64,000 nucleotides of DNA from Castanea sativa (lineage: Eukaryota; Streptophyta; Magnoliopsida; Fagales; Fagaceae). Both the position numbers and the translations under genes were made by a program. The DNA lies in NCBI RefSeq assembly GCF_040712315.1, contig NC_134021.1, forward strand, positions 23,028,501 to 23,092,500, read 5' to 3'. The notes under the pieces are model-generated. The model was not told the origin of the DNA, ran no database searches, and was given only the letters and a program-made list of their open reading frames with translations. Shown here in pieces: positions 1 through 12,400 of the stretch; the stretch's first letter is position 1; every line of letters begins with the position of its first letter.

Positions 1-165
1 TCCTCAGACCAACAATTGGCTAGTGGAGGGAATGATAATCTTCTCTTTATAGGGGACAGGTCCATGGCCTCTTCCAATGCACCAAAACAGTGGCTTTACA
101 GCCTTAAGGACACAGCTGCAGTCAAGGCCCTGGATCTAGAGTCCTATTTATGGCACGGGTGCTAG
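1..165 (+). CDS. C-terminal exon of an unidentified host gene (partial)
   Basis: Frame 1 is open from the first base to a TAG at 163-165, giving 54 residues. Codon use is gene-like and the tail is rich in W, L and K (about ...[16 protein letters not shown]..., ending ...SYLWHGC). The sequence after the stop is AT-rich and non-coding, as expected for a 3' UTR. The start and upstream exons lie outside the window. I do not recognise the family and propose no function. It could also be the last exon of a retrocopy, but there is no poly-A tract directly after it. Confidence that it is coding comes from the open frame meeting the window edge and its composition; 54 codons alone are weak evidence. 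Confidence 0.5.
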   Translation, partial: SSDQQLASGGNDNLLFIGDRSMASSNAPKQWLYSLKDTAAVKALDLESYLWHGC

Positions 166-900
166 TAATTTGTAGAACATCATGTTATAACACGCTCTGG
201 TGGAACAAGTTTAAATAATGAATTTCATTTGTAATTCCAACGAGTGCCTTGTAGTTTGTAGACAGTTCATCTGTAATTCAAATGAGTGCTTTATAGACAT
301 CTGTAATTCATTTTTAATCTTTGTGGGCTGAGGACTTGTTGCGAAGGCCATACTTCGGCCTAATTATTTTTTAGGCTTTATGCATTCCAAAACTTTAGCT
401 AAATTTTGCAGACATTTTTATAGCAGCCAAATCTGTGAAGTTGCCAAATATCCTCACACATGGCTGACTTTCCAAGTAAAGTGGTTCATCATTCACCTGA
501 TTCTCCAATCAATGAACACTTGTTTGTGCCATAAACAAGCAACCTGGAGAGAGTAGGAGATAACCTTAGTAGAAATTACAAACAAATACAGAGATCCCCT
601 CACATATGGCTGGCTTTCCAAGCAAAGTTGGTCCCCATTCAAAACTTATCCACAATCTGACTCATTAACCCTATTGCTCCAATCAACCAACACTTCTTTG
701 TGCCAGAAGCAAGCAGCCTAGAGGTAGTTGGAGATAACCTTAATAAAAATCACAAACCACTACACAGACTTCATTTCTTTTACTAGGTAAAAAAGAAAGT
801 TTTTCTTTCATTTAAAAAAAAAAAAAAAAGAGTTTGAAACTTCATTAGTTGTGTAGTTCCACCTTTATCGAATCTTGCTTTATAGACAACTCATTTCCGT
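166..900 (+). other. 3' flank of the first gene with a tandem duplication
   Basis: Presumed 3' UTR and downstream DNA. Two diverged copies of a roughly 145-170 bp segment lie head to tail at about 451-595 and 596-765. Both contain the string CTCACA-TATGGCTG-CTTTCCAAG, then CTCCAATCAA-AACACTT-TTTGTGCC, then GGAGATAACCTTA. A smaller repetition of a TCTGTAATTCA motif lies at about 225-310. No ORF or RNA gene was recognised. Confidence 0.5.
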
Positions 901-1718
901 ACTTAATATGGTTACAGGTTTGCCCGGACTCTTATTCAAAGAAAAAGTTTATAAATATTTGTTTATTAAACGAACTCAAATTCAAATTAAGGACATAGCA
1001 ATAGCCAATGAGTTTAGTCTATAGTAGGAACAGTTGCCATTTGCAATGTTAGTTGATGATGTAGACAAATCTATCTTCTTTCTATTGTATCCAAAACTTG
1101 CTTTTAATAAAAAAAGCAAACTCTTTGCTTTTAAAAAGAAAAGTGGTTGACACAGTTATGATTATGCATTTGTTTCGGACACTGGTCCCATTTTACTTTA
1201 TGACTTTATTGAAATTATATTCTTGAATGATTGGAATAAAGCTTTTCTTTAGATGATTGGGATAAAGCTTTTCGAAGGACTAGGTTGACTTCTTCTTGTT
1301 AGTAAAAGTAATTTGGCCTGTAATTGGTCTCATTTGTTACTAGAACAATTTAACCATTTACGTTTAATGCATTTCTCCTATTTATCAAAGAAAGTAGTTT
1401 AAGTTTAACTTTAGCCTGCAATTGGAGCTTGGAGCACCAATATTTAGACCAAGCAAAAGCGGCAGCAGAGGTTCCATTTCAACTTAATGATGATTTTGTT
1501 GTTCCTTTTCTTCACAAGAGCATGGAAAGAAACTACATAAAAGCAACCTACAATACTCCTCTACAGTTTAGTATCCTCCAGTGCTCGGCCATAAATCAAC
1601 CAATATCAGTTTTTCATGTTAGAAAAAGTGGTAAACAACTCACATGCGTTCACTACAAAAGGCAATGAAACTTATAAATTGTTTGATTTTTCCTATTGAA
1701 CCAAGCAACTGTTTTTTT

Positions 1719-1721
<3 letters not shown>
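901..1721. other. AT-rich intergenic DNA
   Basis: No gene recognised. A weak open frame at 1429-1668 has no usual ATG start and no family I know. A short duplicated motif (GATTGG-ATAAAGCTTTTC) occurs twice near 1229-1270. Confidence 0.4.

Positions 1722-1764
<43 letters not shown>
1722..1764. repeat. (GA)n microsatellite
   Basis: About 21 uninterrupted GA units following a T-run. Confidence 0.95.
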
Positions 1765-1765
<1 letters not shown>

Positions 1766-2859
1766 AGTGGCAGCACCCAAGCCGCCAAATGTTTTTTAGG
1801 TGGTCATTAAGAAGATTAAAAATTAAGTAAAATTTAATAAAAATAAAACTTGAAAATATCGACATCACAAAAAAATAAAACATGCAAATATATAGAGTTT
1901 TAAAATTTTGTTAAATGAGAATTTCATATTCTAAAATCGTTATATGATAGTTTCATTATTAGTGTTATCATCTACATCTTTTTCAATGCATACAACCAAG
2001 TAATCTTTAAACTACTGATTTCTCATTCAATCATTTTTTATAATTTGTTCTAACCATTGGCGGAGGGAAGGGGGGGGGGGGCATGGCCCCCCCCTAGGTT
2101 TTGAAAAAATCCCTCCACTTCTTTGCAATTCCTACAAAAAATAAAAAAAAGTATATCTTCACTTTTACACATTGGCCTCCCTAAGAAAATAACCTTTTTG
2201 TAAATATGCTCTTTTTATTTCACCCAAATCATTAGGATGGAAAGATGAGACATTTTCTCATAGCCTAGAATTTGAAAGAAGATTATTCACGTCAATATGA
2301 ATTTGCTTAGAAGATTAATCTTGCAATACTATTGATTTTCTTATAAGAAATTTGCCCATAATGCTAGTAAAAGAATAAATGTTAAACTATAAGATCATTC
2401 AACATATTCAACTTAAGCATTAAACCATTACATTAATCATGTTCAACAAAGTATTGAAACATTCTTTTAGTGCATATGCATATGTACAAGATGTATCACA
2501 TAAATCCAATAAATTCAGTTAAAGACTAAAGCAAGCACTAATTAACTATTTGAAAATATGCACACACACACATAGAGTTTTTTAAATAGCGATTTTAAAA
2601 TATGTATTTTGAAAAATAAATTTAAAATATCATAATTAAACATTTGATTTGGGCTTTTAGGCAATTTTTTTTTTTGGGCAATTTTTGAGATATATTATGT
2701 TCACAACATTTTTCTTAACAAATCCTTTGTGGAAATGTTGTGAACATGGCATTTCATGCAATTTTTTTGTTTCAATCTTCAATGAACCAAAATTTTGGAG
2801 AGATCAAATTATATTTTTAATGGGCTCGAATTTTCATTTTGGTTGTTCAAGTTTTTTTT

Positions 2860-2862
<3 letters not shown>
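1765..2862. other. AT-rich intergenic DNA
   Basis: Apart from the G-rich MITE-like remnant near 2045-2130, nothing recognisable is present. There is no coding signal beyond chance open frames. Confidence 0.4.
2045..2130. mobile_element. Possible end of a hAT-like MITE
   Basis: The string CATTGGCGGAGGGAAGG, a G-run, then GGCATGGCCCCCCCC resembles the ends of the hAT-like element found complete at 33046-33649 (CAG-GACG-AG-CA, then a G-rich/C-rich stretch). No second end or target duplication was found, so this is at best a remnant. Confidence 0.25.

Positions 2863-2921
<59 letters not shown>
2863..2921. repeat. (CT)n microsatellite
   Basis: About 29 CT units. A complementary (GA)n tract sits at 5065-5106, on the other side of the LTR-like block between them. 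Confidence 0.95.
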
Positions 2922-2924
<3 letters not shown>

Positions 2925-2968
2925 TGGTCAACAACTCATATTAATTTAAAATTTATTTTTTTAGGTAT

Positions 2969-5053
2969 TGTTGATGCTCATTTTGAAAAGCCCAGCAGCG
3001 GGAAGAAACCCAACAATATAGATAGAAAAGAGTTAATGGATCGATAGAAAAAAAAAATCCATTAAGCCCAAATGACAGGAATAATGGATCATAAGCCCAT
3101 AAAGTAAATAAATGGGCCTTAAGGAAAGCAAATGGGGCTAGAGGAGTCCAGAGAAAGAAGTAGTAAACCTATGGGCATTATGTGATGTAGAAAAGTAAGA
3201 ATGGGCCACAGTAGGCCCGAAGTAATGAAGTAAGAAAGTAAGGGGTCGATGGAAAGCCCATGAGCCCCAAGGATGAAGGATAAGGTAATTGGGCTAGGAG
3301 GGCCCAAAAGAGTTAGTAGAAGCTCATGAGAATGCATAATTAGAAAATGAGCCGAGGATGCCCAAGGAAAGCAAATGGGCTAAGGATGCCCAAGGAGAAA
3401 GAAATGAGCCAAAGGAGCCTACAAACAATGTAATAGGTCAAGAAAACCCAAAGTAGCATGAATATAAGTCCAATGATCATACTGGGTCATTGTAACCAAT
3501 TGAGAGGAGAACATGCAACAGGCCTAAAAAAGCCTAATAAGCACGGGTCAAATAACACCACGGCAGGAATAGCAGAGTGGTATGGCAAGAATAACAACAA
3601 GATTACGGAAGGAGCGAAGAATGGGCTCAAGAGGGGAAAACCCACAATCAAGTAAAGCCCAGCCCTTGAAAAGAGTAAGCCAATAAAGAATGAAAGAATT
3701 AAAGATAGTTCACACCGTAAAAGGTCAAGAATGAACGGCAGAACGCATAGACCAACCTCCAGTCCACGACGAACACATGAACAGCAAATAAGCTTTGGAC
3801 ATAAATGGAAGTGGAGCACACATAAGGCCCAGACACCACCAACCTGTACCCAGCCAATACAAGAGTGGTGGGTCATGGGTCAGAGGTAAGAGAGGCTATG
3901 GTCTAGTAATGGAGAGAAGGGAAAGTCTATTCTGAGGTTCTCACTCAAACTCTTTTTGGAGAAATGTCCTGCTGGGATAACATACCACTCAAAAGAGGGA
4001 GGATGAGCTGGAACCACTAGGTGCATGCCATAAGGGATAGCAGGAGAGAATACTCACACCGTATAGGATAAAAATGCCACGGTGAACAAGCAAACAAAAT
4101 AGTTTTCTTTGTTTGGTAATAGGTAGTGGCACAGCTAGCACAGGCAAGTGGTGGTGGCTAGGCAGCTGACAAACCAGTGGGTGGTTAGGAAGGACACTCA
4201 AATCTAGACAAAAGTAGTTAAAGGATAAAAGGGTAAAAACCAGTAACAGCAGACAGTATATATAGGGCCTTCACCGTGCATAGTAGGGGGGAAGAACAAT
4301 AACAACCACTAGGAAAGAATCACAGTATCACCATCACCATAGCATTACACGAGTAAAACACTAAGAAAGAAAGGAAAAATGAGAATCAGAGAAAAAAGGA
4401 AGAGCGTGGAATGACAGGTATGTACCAGTAGGCTAATCCCCTCCCTCCCTCTAAAAGTCCATCCTCTGTTAAGGAAAAAGGATTTGCTTAGGCATAAACC
4501 ATTCAGGCGTGTTCCCTTAAAGTGGATAATTTCTGCAGCAAGATTTCCATGTGAGGTTGTTAATGTTGAGAAAGTGGTTCCCTTCCTGGTCTTAGCCCCG
4601 TAACACAATTTAACACGGCAGACTAATCTTTTCCTTCTTTGATTTAATTATTATTATTATTTCCCTTCTTATTTCTACCATTCCATCTAAGATTTGTTTC
4701 CTGTTGTTGCGTTCTTCATTTTAATTAAGGATTCTTTATTTACTTTGTCTAACAGCAAACATATTTCTTTTATTATTTTATTACATCTGCCTGTCATAAC
4801 TCTGTTATAACAGCTATGCCTGCCATGGGTATGTGATCAAAGTTTCAGCAAAAATGGGCATAGTTTGTGCACAAGTCAAACCAAGGTGAGTTGCAATTGG
4901 ATCGGTCCTAACTCTCTTACCAAGAATACTTGGGCCTTAGTGCAGTGGGAGGCAGTCCAGCCCAACATCTCAAAAAGGCCCACCACAGGTATACAATTTT
5001 TTTTTCAAGTCAGGGTTGTCTTGACTCTTAACCACCTTGAACTACACCTGACA
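2969..5053 (+). mobile_element. LTR-like or LARD-like non-coding block, boundaries uncertain
   Basis: Composition changes abruptly at about 2969 from AT-rich to a purine-rich tract dense in GGCCC/GGGC motifs (3060-3480, with a roughly 31-bp unit repeated near 3345-3410). It begins TGTTGATG and could end ...CCTGACA. A plausible TATA box (TATATATAGGG) lies at about 4256-4266. There is no reverse transcriptase, gag or protease. No matching 5-bp duplication was found at the edges I tried, so the call of solo LTR or non-autonomous element is an inference. Confidence 0.3.
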
Positions 5054-5061
5054 TTGCCCCT

Positions 5062-5064
<3 letters not shown>

Positions 5065-5106
<42 letters not shown>
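5065..5106. repeat. (GA)n microsatellite
   Basis: About 21 GA units just outside the right edge of the LTR-like block. Confidence 0.95.
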
Positions 5107-5109
<3 letters not shown>

Positions 5110-5502
5110 ATTAGTATGAAGTTACAGTAATTCTCATATTAGATTGTGTGCTCTTCACTTAGAATTAATGAGAAAGTCAAATCTAATTACAATTTGCGTA
5201 AAATATATTGGTGTTAAGTATTTAGGCAACGTATTTTGGAAGAAAATGATTTTATTGTCGAAAACTTATTTATGCCCACTAAAATTGAAAGAGTATTTCA
5301 TAATTAAGATTTCATTTCTTAGCTCTAAAACAATACAGAGGGCACATTATAACATGTTTGGTACATCTTTAAATTTATAATATTTAATATAAACTATGAA
5401 ATAGATCAATTATCTTGAAGTTTTGAAATTAAATTATTTCAAATGAATCTTGAAGTCATGAAATTAAATTATTTCAAAACACAATTTAAATTAATGTTGT
5501 AA

Positions 5503-5900
5503 TGATAGGAATCAAATGATCCTTAATCTCTCTCTACTCTCACTCTAGCAGTTCTTTGAGGGAACTATGCCTCCACTGATTCTTTGAGGGAATCAACCTC
5601 CAATAGTATCTCAAAAAAGAGAACTATTCAATGTATTATTCTTCAATGAACTTCACATTACAATCAGTTTAGTGTTATACTCACTAACTAACAGAGTACA
5701 ACTACTGCTTACTACAAAGTACAATACATTGCAGCTTAGTCCCTTAACTAACCAAGTACAATCTTCTAATGCATGATCCAACTAACTTTGTATATGCATC
5801 TACTGCACCTAAGAATACAGCAGTAATACACTATACCAGATGTATATATTTCAAGTAATGGGAGGTGAAGAAGAATGTCCTACTAATGGTGCAGGTGTAT
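5503..5900 (-). mobile_element. LTR fragment related to the chromovirus LTR at 7934
   Basis: On the plus strand it starts TGATAGGAAT and then contains GAGGGAACTATGCCTCC. The reverse complement of the chromovirus LTR end at 8330-8402 has the same order: TGATAGGAAT, then GAGGGAACTAGGCCTCC. It therefore looks like the U5 side of a related LTR in minus orientation. The other end was not located. Confidence 0.3.
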
Positions 5901-6345
5901 ATATTTTGAGTTAGAAATTAGATGCATGTTTCTATCTTTTTTCTTTTTTTTTTAAATGCATGCAGCGGAGCCTTGACCACCCCTTTCTACCAAAGCACAA
6001 AACTAAGGTGTAGGAATGATGTGTTTAAGGCTCACTATTGGAAGCATGCCTAAAGCCCACCCTGCCACCTGCAAGAGACAGGTTACTAATGGGTTGTACC
6101 TTTGTACTAAAACACCATTTTATGGCAAGATGAAGATTGGGTCTCCTATCCAGTTACACTGGGCTTGTCACAATGATGACCCATGTCATCATTGTGACAA
6201 ATCTTGAACTCAAGCAGAGTCCTTTTATAGCAACATGATGGGCCATTTGATCATAAAAATTACATATCTTTTTAGTGAGTATGTAGGGATTAGACCCCAG
6301 ATGCAAGTTGGTGCAAGCTCGAAGGCCGTTGTCAAGAATACATGG
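5901..6345. other. Intergenic stretch with one small hairpin
   Basis: No gene recognised. A perfect 12-bp inverted repeat (TCACAATGATGA / TCATCATTGTGA, 6-nt loop) lies at 6168-6197. Confidence 0.4.
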
Positions 6346-6347
6346 TA

Positions 6348-6590
6348 TAATTTTTTTTTTTTGGTTAATAGGGTATATTATTAAACAAAAGAAGCCAAAG
6401 CTAGTTCAGTACAGCAGCCACATTGGCAGATACAATTCTACAAACATACAACCCATTACAATCCGTGGCTATTACAGAGTCAAAATCAGGAGAAGGGGGA
6501 AAATCAAACTGAGCAAAATCATCCCTCATAGAGCAGCCCTTCTTAGCCAATAGGTCATCGCCCTTCTTACCCATTTCTCATGGCTGCCTA
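6348..6590 (-). mobile_element. 5'-truncated LINE (non-LTR retrotransposon) 3' end
   Basis: Read on the minus strand, an open frame of about 57 codons ends at 6401-6403. It contains DDLLAKKGCSM, then FDFPPSPDF and DCNGLY, which is the C-terminal tail style of plant LINE ORF2 RNase H regions (known family pattern, recalled by eye). About 40 bp of 3' UTR follow, then a poly-A seen as the T-run at 6350-6362. Everything upstream of the tail is missing, as expected for a 5'-truncated insertion. No clear target duplication was found. Confidence 0.5.
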
Positions 6591-6787
6591 AATCGGGCAT
6601 TAGGGATGGTGTATTTAATACACAGCTTACTACTCTTTGGGATGCTGTGGTCTCTAGACTGAGGACGTATGACCCGAATTTTGTACAGGTTATATATATC
6701 AGGTAATAATCTCTTTTAAAGTTTAATAAAACTAATACGCATCATGTAATGTAAAGTAAGACAGACAAAAGCAGGATCTCCAGATTC

Positions 6788-7380
6788 TGATGGAAATTGA
6801 TGATGCCGAAAATCGTCAGTAAACCACACGGTCCTCACGTGCTCTCGAAGAAAACTTGCACAACACAAAAAGCTGAAGACCTTAAGAGGAGTACCAGTGT
6901 GGGATGAATTATGCGTACCTTGATTCATGAGGGTTTTGGGGTATTTATAATGGTGTAGGGCCGAAATTTACGCCTTGGCCAAGAAGTTCTTTCCTTCTAG
7001 GAGAGTAACTCGTGGATTTTGCATATCTCTTAGAGCTCTTTTCCTTATAGGAGTCTCTTTAATTAGGGTCAAGCGTGTAGCGCAAGAACTCTCTTTATAC
7101 ACATATGCGTGGAGACCAAGTAAGGCTATGGATGGAGGTTCACTTATCCTCTTCAGCTTTGTCCCCGTCAGCCGGCCGAGTTGTCCCTTTATTAGGGTCG
7201 TCAGCTTGCAGTGTTGATCTCATTAGGGTCGTCACCTTACGACCTTCAGCTTAATGCCGTCAACTTACTCCCTTCAGCCTAATGTTGCCAGCTATGAAAT
7301 GGAGCCGCGGTCGTTACAAGAAGGTAGTTTAATGAGCGAAGCTGACGAGCTCGTTATTCCCGTCACCTTTCATTTCGTCA
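6788..7380 (-). mobile_element. Probable solo LTR of a Tat-like gypsy element, minus orientation
   Basis: The stretch is dense in CGTCA/GTCAGC motifs, like the LTRs of the Tat element at 52810-62476. A TATTTATAA at about 6940 follows GAGGGTTTTGGGG, matching the layout GAGGGTTTTATATATCC in the inverted LTR at 54740-55204. It ends ...CATTTCGTCA at 7380. The left edge (TGATGG at 6788) is a guess. The two flanking 5-mers (GATTC and AGATC) do not match. Confidence 0.35.
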
Positions 7381-7933
7381 AGATCTAATTATAAAGTTAT
7401 CCTTATTAGAAACCTCCCCAAATGTGAAGTAAAGATAACAGTTAGCATGCATGGGTAGAGATCTTGATATCCAAACACTAAAAACTAGAAATATAGGAAT
7501 GCCTTTGTGTTATATAGGTAATAAAATCCTGTGCCCGATAAAAGAAAAACCATGGAAGAACACAAAAGGTAGGAATTAGCCATATTTAATACTGGGTGCA
7601 TATGCTTAACTCAACTAGGATAAGTTTTATTTTCCATTGACTTTTGCTGATTTAAAAGTGAATAAATAAAAGGACCCTAAGATGAATCTGTTAAGAAGAT
7701 TACCAAGTGGAGCCAAAATAAAAAAGATATACAAGTCCAAGTTTCTTTCCTTTCTAGAAGTAAGAGAAAGAATAAGGTGCCGAAGGTTGTAAGCTTTACT
7801 GGTTAAGGTCATAAATAATTTACTTCATTGAAATATATGAGAAGATTTTTTTTTGTGACTTTCCCAATGCCAGAACCACAATCTGCAGCAGTTTAATTTA
7901 CTGGTAAAAGTTGGTGTTGCCAACAAAGGTGCT
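7381..7933. other. AT-rich intergenic DNA
   Basis: Nothing recognised; no coding or RNA signal seen. Confidence 0.4.
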
Positions 7934-8402
7934 TGATAGGAGTTGCTTAAATGTTCTTGTGCATTAGATGCTGATGTGATCAAGTGTGGCTGTGATCAAG
8001 TCTTGCTACTACTATGTGGTAATGAGTGTTAATATGTTGTATAAGCTATTGTAAGCTAGAATGTAATAGTCGCATTAATTGAGTAGTTAGTAGTTATAAT
8101 TGGGATTATTCTGTTAGTTACCGCTATAAAGTGATTGGATGGGTAGTTAGTTAGTTAGAAGTAGTTATAGGGAGATATCATTGTACCATAGCATTGCTAA
8201 TCCCTCAGGTATAAAGGGGTGAATTTGTTAAGGGTATCAATTAATGGAGAATGTCATGCAATTCCCTATTCTCTACTCTCTCTCTCTCTCTCTCTCTAAC
8301 CCCTCACTGTTTCATTCATTCTCTAAGGAGGCCTAGTTCCCTCGAAAAATTGCCACCATTGCTCATTTCTTGATTAGGATAGGAATAAGCTAATTCCTAT
8401 CA
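7934..8402 (+). mobile_element. 5' LTR of a truncated chromovirus (Ty3/gypsy)
   Basis: This 469-bp LTR starts TGATAGGA and ends TCCTATCA, a perfect 8-bp terminal inverted repeat. A TATA-like TATAAAGGGG lies at about 8211. A (CT)n run and then GGAGGCCTAGTTCCCTCG precede the end. A primer-binding site starts within 3 bases of the LTR end. No second copy of this LTR is present downstream, so the element has lost its 3' end. Confidence 0.75.
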
Positions 8403-8404
8403 AT

Positions 8405-8417
8405 TGGTGTCAGAGCC
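8405..8417 (+). promoter_or_regulatory. Primer-binding site complementary to initiator tRNA-Met
   Basis: TGGTGTCAGAGCC is the plant retrotransposon iMet primer site (consensus TGGTATCAGAGC) with one change. It lies 2 bases after the LTR end. Confidence 0.75.
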
Positions 8418-8455
8418 TATCTCTGCCACCGTGACATAGACTCGATCCTTTTCTA

Positions 8456-9486
8456 TTCTTAATGATAAGATCAATACTCTTTCCCAAACTTCAGAACAAC
8501 ATGATCAAGAACTCCATGGAATTCACCAGAAGTTGGATGCTGTTACTAGCATGTTGCAGACCTTATCTCAGACTATGCAAGGGTTGATTGAAGCTGGCAA
8601 TCAATGGCGACAGAAATCAACCTCACTAGAAAGACCTTCATCTCCAAGTCATCAAGAAACAACCTTGGCAACCATTCCAAGAAGTGTGAAGTTGGAATTT
8701 TCAATATTTAAGGGTGAAAATCCCTCAAGTTGGGTCTATAAGGCTCATCAATTCTTCCAATTGCATGGCACTCCCCCTAATCCGAAGATTCTACTAGCTT
8801 CTTACCATATGGAGGAGGAGGCCTTGATTTGGTTTCAAGAAGTAGAAGAGGTTGGCCAATTCACTAGTTGGGAGGCCTTTGTGAGGTCCTGCATGTGAGG
8901 TTTGGAACATCAACATACAATGATCCAATGGAGACCCTAACTAGGTTGAGACAAGTGGGCAATGTGGTTGTGTATAAGGGACAATTTGAGGCTTTATCAA
9001 ACAGAATCAAGGAATTGTTAGAGAAGCATAAATTGAGCTATTTCTTGAATGGTCTGAAAGATGAGATTAGACTGCCTATCAGAATGCTTAATCCTTAGAA
9101 CCTTAATGCAACATTTGGATTAGCTAAAATCCAAGAAGAATATCTGTTGGCTAGTAGGAGGAATATCAAATCTTTGGGGTGAAGGACCTAAAGCTTCAAT
9201 TCTTGGTCCTCCACCAATGATCAAGAATGACCCTAAAAGTGCAAAGATAGCCATCCAGAAGATTTCCCCTTCTCAAATGGAGGAAAGGAGGAAGAAGGGA
9301 CTATGTTATTATTGTGATGACAAGTGGTTTATGGGGCATAAGTGTAAGGCTCCAAGAACTTTCTATATGGAATGTTTTTCAGAAGTGGGACACCAGAGTG
9401 TGCAAGATCTTCAATTGGAGGGAGTATGTGATAAACTAGCTTCTCAATTGGAATTGCAGCATGAGTTGGACAGAGTTACTAAGTGA
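8456..9486 (+). pseudogene. Chromovirus gag, frameshifted and stopped
   Basis: Gag forms the capsid-like particle that packages element RNA. Three pieces in different frames add up to a chromovirus gag: an N-terminal coiled segment and capsid start at 8456-8895 (motifs FKGENPSSWVYKAHQFF and EALIWFQ), the capsid middle at 8880-9098 (YKGQFEALSNRI, LSYFLNGL), and a zinc knuckle at 9300-9345 (CYYCDDKWFMGHKC, of the C-C-H-C type). Frameshifts near 8890 and 9160 and a stop at 9096-9098 inactivate it. Pol follows directly. The presence of a knuckle and capsid but no ATG-to-stop frame makes this a clear relic. Confidence 0.75.
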
Positions 9487-12400
9487 GTGGTAGAAATAAC
9501 TCTTTATTGTTGGGAAGTCCATCACTAGGCACCATGAGGGTGTGGGGCAGAATTAACCATCAAGAGATGGTGATCTTGATTGATAGTGGAAGCACCCATA
9601 ATTTCTTGGATGTTACATTATGGAAGGTGTTGTAGTTGCCTATATCAACTCAGGATTGCTTTGAGGTTAAGGTAGCTAAAGGGGCTGTTCTCAAGACTGA
9701 GGGAGCATGCCTTGATGTTCAACTCAAGATTCAAGGCGGGTTTTGGTGTTGATTTGAATGTTTTACCTCTAGGAGGCTATGATGTAGTATTGGGAACACA
9801 ATGATTGTACTCGTTGGTCTTGATTCAGTGGAACTTCAAGAAACTCACTATGCAATTTGCTTACCTTGGCAAATAAATTCTTCTTCAAGGTCTCAAGCCT
9901 TCTGTTCTTACATTTCAAGATGGGGATCAGTTCTTCAAACCTACTGTTAAGAAAGGCTTGGTATTGCAGATTATGTCCAGTTCTTCTCCACTGCTAGCTG
10001 TACAACAATGCTCAACCATTGATGATCTGCTCTTGGAGTTTGCTAAGTTTTTTGAAGTACCAGTTGGCTTACTTCCCCTAAGAGGGCATGAGCATCAAAT
10101 CATTTTTAAGGAGGGTTCCTCACCAATCTGTGAAAGGCCTTATAGGGACCTATTCTATCAAAAAACTGAAATTGAGAAAATTGTGCATGAATTGCTTGAA
10201 ACTAGTTCTAGTATAGTTAGCCAAAGTCATTTCTCTTCTCCTGTTTTGTTGGTTAGAAAGGCTTATGGAAGTTGGCATATCTGCATTTATTATAGATCTT
10301 TAAACAAGGCCATTGTCAAGGATAAGTACCCTATCCTTGTAGTTGATGAATTGTGTGGTGCTGCCCTTTTCTCTAAGTTGGACCTTAGGTAAGGTTATCA
10401 TCAAATTAGAATGAATGAGAGTGACATTGATAAAACTGCATTTAGGACTCACGAGGGACATTATGAGTTCTTTGTTATGCCTCTTGGTTTGACCAATGCC
10501 CCTTCCACATTCCAGTCCTTAATGAATAAAATCTTTATGCCTTATTTGAGGAAAATTGTCGTAGTTTTCTTTGATGACATATTGGTTTTCAGTAAGTCCT
10601 TGGAAGATCATATACTTCACTTAAGGACGGTCTTATTGTGCTACTTTCCAATCAATTGTATGCCAAGAAGTCCAAGTGTGTCTTTGGTTGTGGTGAGGTG
10701 GAATATTTGGGCCATATTATCTCTGCTGAAGGGGTTAGGATTGATCCTAATAAAACTGAGGCAATGTAGCAGTGGCCTATTCCTAGGTCAATGAAGGCTT
10801 TAAGGGGTTTCTTGGGACTTACAGGGTACCATAGGAAGTTCATTCAGAATTATGGTGTTATTGCAGCACCATTGACTGCTTTATAGAAGAAAGATGCATG
10901 CCAATGGTCCTCACAGGCTGAGTTAGCATTTGTAGCTCTTAAACAGGTTGTTTTAAATCCACCAGTTCTACATCTTCTTGATTTCTCTAAGACCTTTGTA
11001 GTAGAGTATGATGCTTCTGGACTTGGCATTGGAGTTGTTTTAATGCAAGATCATAGGCCTTTGGCTTTCCACAGTCAAGCCCTTAAGGGAAGAAGCTTAC
11101 ATTTGTCCACATATGAGAAAGAATTTCTGGCCATGATCACTGCAGTGAAGAGATGGAGACCATATCTAATTGGCAAGCCTTTTGTCATCAAGATAGACCA
11201 GTAAAGCTTGAAGTTTCTTTTGGAGTAGAGAGTGGGAACTCCTACTCAATAGAAGTGGATTACCAAGCTTTTGGGATACTTCTTCTTAGTTGAATATAAG
11301 AAAGGCATGGAAAGCAAGGCTGCAGATGCACTCTCTAGAAGATTGGAGGGCCCTGATGCTTCATCTAATGACTTGACAGAGATTGGTACTCAAACTGCTC
11401 AACTATACCTTATTTCTTTTCCTTGTCCTACTTAGCTGGATATCTTGAAGGATGGTTATAAGACTGATTCAGAGTATCAGCAGTTGCTCTCTAACTTACC
11501 AGCTGCTGCCCCATCTGATACACCCTTCTCTATTCAAAATGGACTACTACTTTATAAGGATAAGGTGTTTCTAAGTTCCACTTCACCTATGAAACCTTTG
11601 GTCCTTCAGCATGCTCATAGTAGTCCACTGGGAGGTCACTCAGGGTACTTGAAGATTGTGCATCATGTACAATAGGACTTCTTTTGGCATGGTATGAAGA
11701 AAGACATCAAAGAGCATATCAAAACTTATGAGACTTGTCAGAGAATCAAAGTGGATACAATTAAACCTACTGGTCTGTTGTAGCCACTCCCTATTCTAGA
11801 CAAACCCTAATTGAATATAAGCATGGATTTCATTTGGTCTTCCCATATCTCAAGGTTATGAAGTAATCTTGGTAGAGGTTGACAAGCTTACTAAATTTTT
11901 TCACTTCATGCCATTGTCCCATCCTTATACTGCTGCTACAGTAGTTCAAGCTTTCATGAAGGGGGTGTTTAAGTTACATGGATTGCCTAGGTCCATTGTA
12001 AGTGATAGGGATGTTGCCTTCACCTCTGCTTTTTGGAAGGAGTTGTTCAAACTTTAAGGCACTGAGTTAGGTATGTCCTCAACCTACCATCCTCAGTTTG
12101 ATGGGCAAACTGAGGTAGTGAATAGAAGCTTGGAACAGTATTTAAGGGTCTTTGTAGGTGACAGGTCTCATTCTTGGGCTTCATGGTTGTACTTGGCTGA
12201 ATTCTAGTTCAATACCAACTATCATATTTCTACAAAGATGTCTCCATTTGAGGCTCTTTATGGTTTTCCCCCTACTAGGGTCTTGGATTATGTGCTTGGT
12301 CTTACTAAGTTTGCTGCAGTGGATGCTGTGCTTCATGATAGGACTGTTCTATTGAACCTTCTCAAGCAGAATTTGATTGCAGCCCAGGCCAGGATGAAGG

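Noticed and set aside
1429..1668. 79-codon open frame starting at TTG
   Set aside because: No ATG start, no recognisable family, and AT-rich surroundings; could be an exon but I cannot support it.
3487..3876. 129-codon minus-strand open frame
   Set aside because: Lies in a purine-rich LTR-like tract; the long frame follows from biased composition, and the peptide looks like a low-complexity L/C/F-rich shadow.
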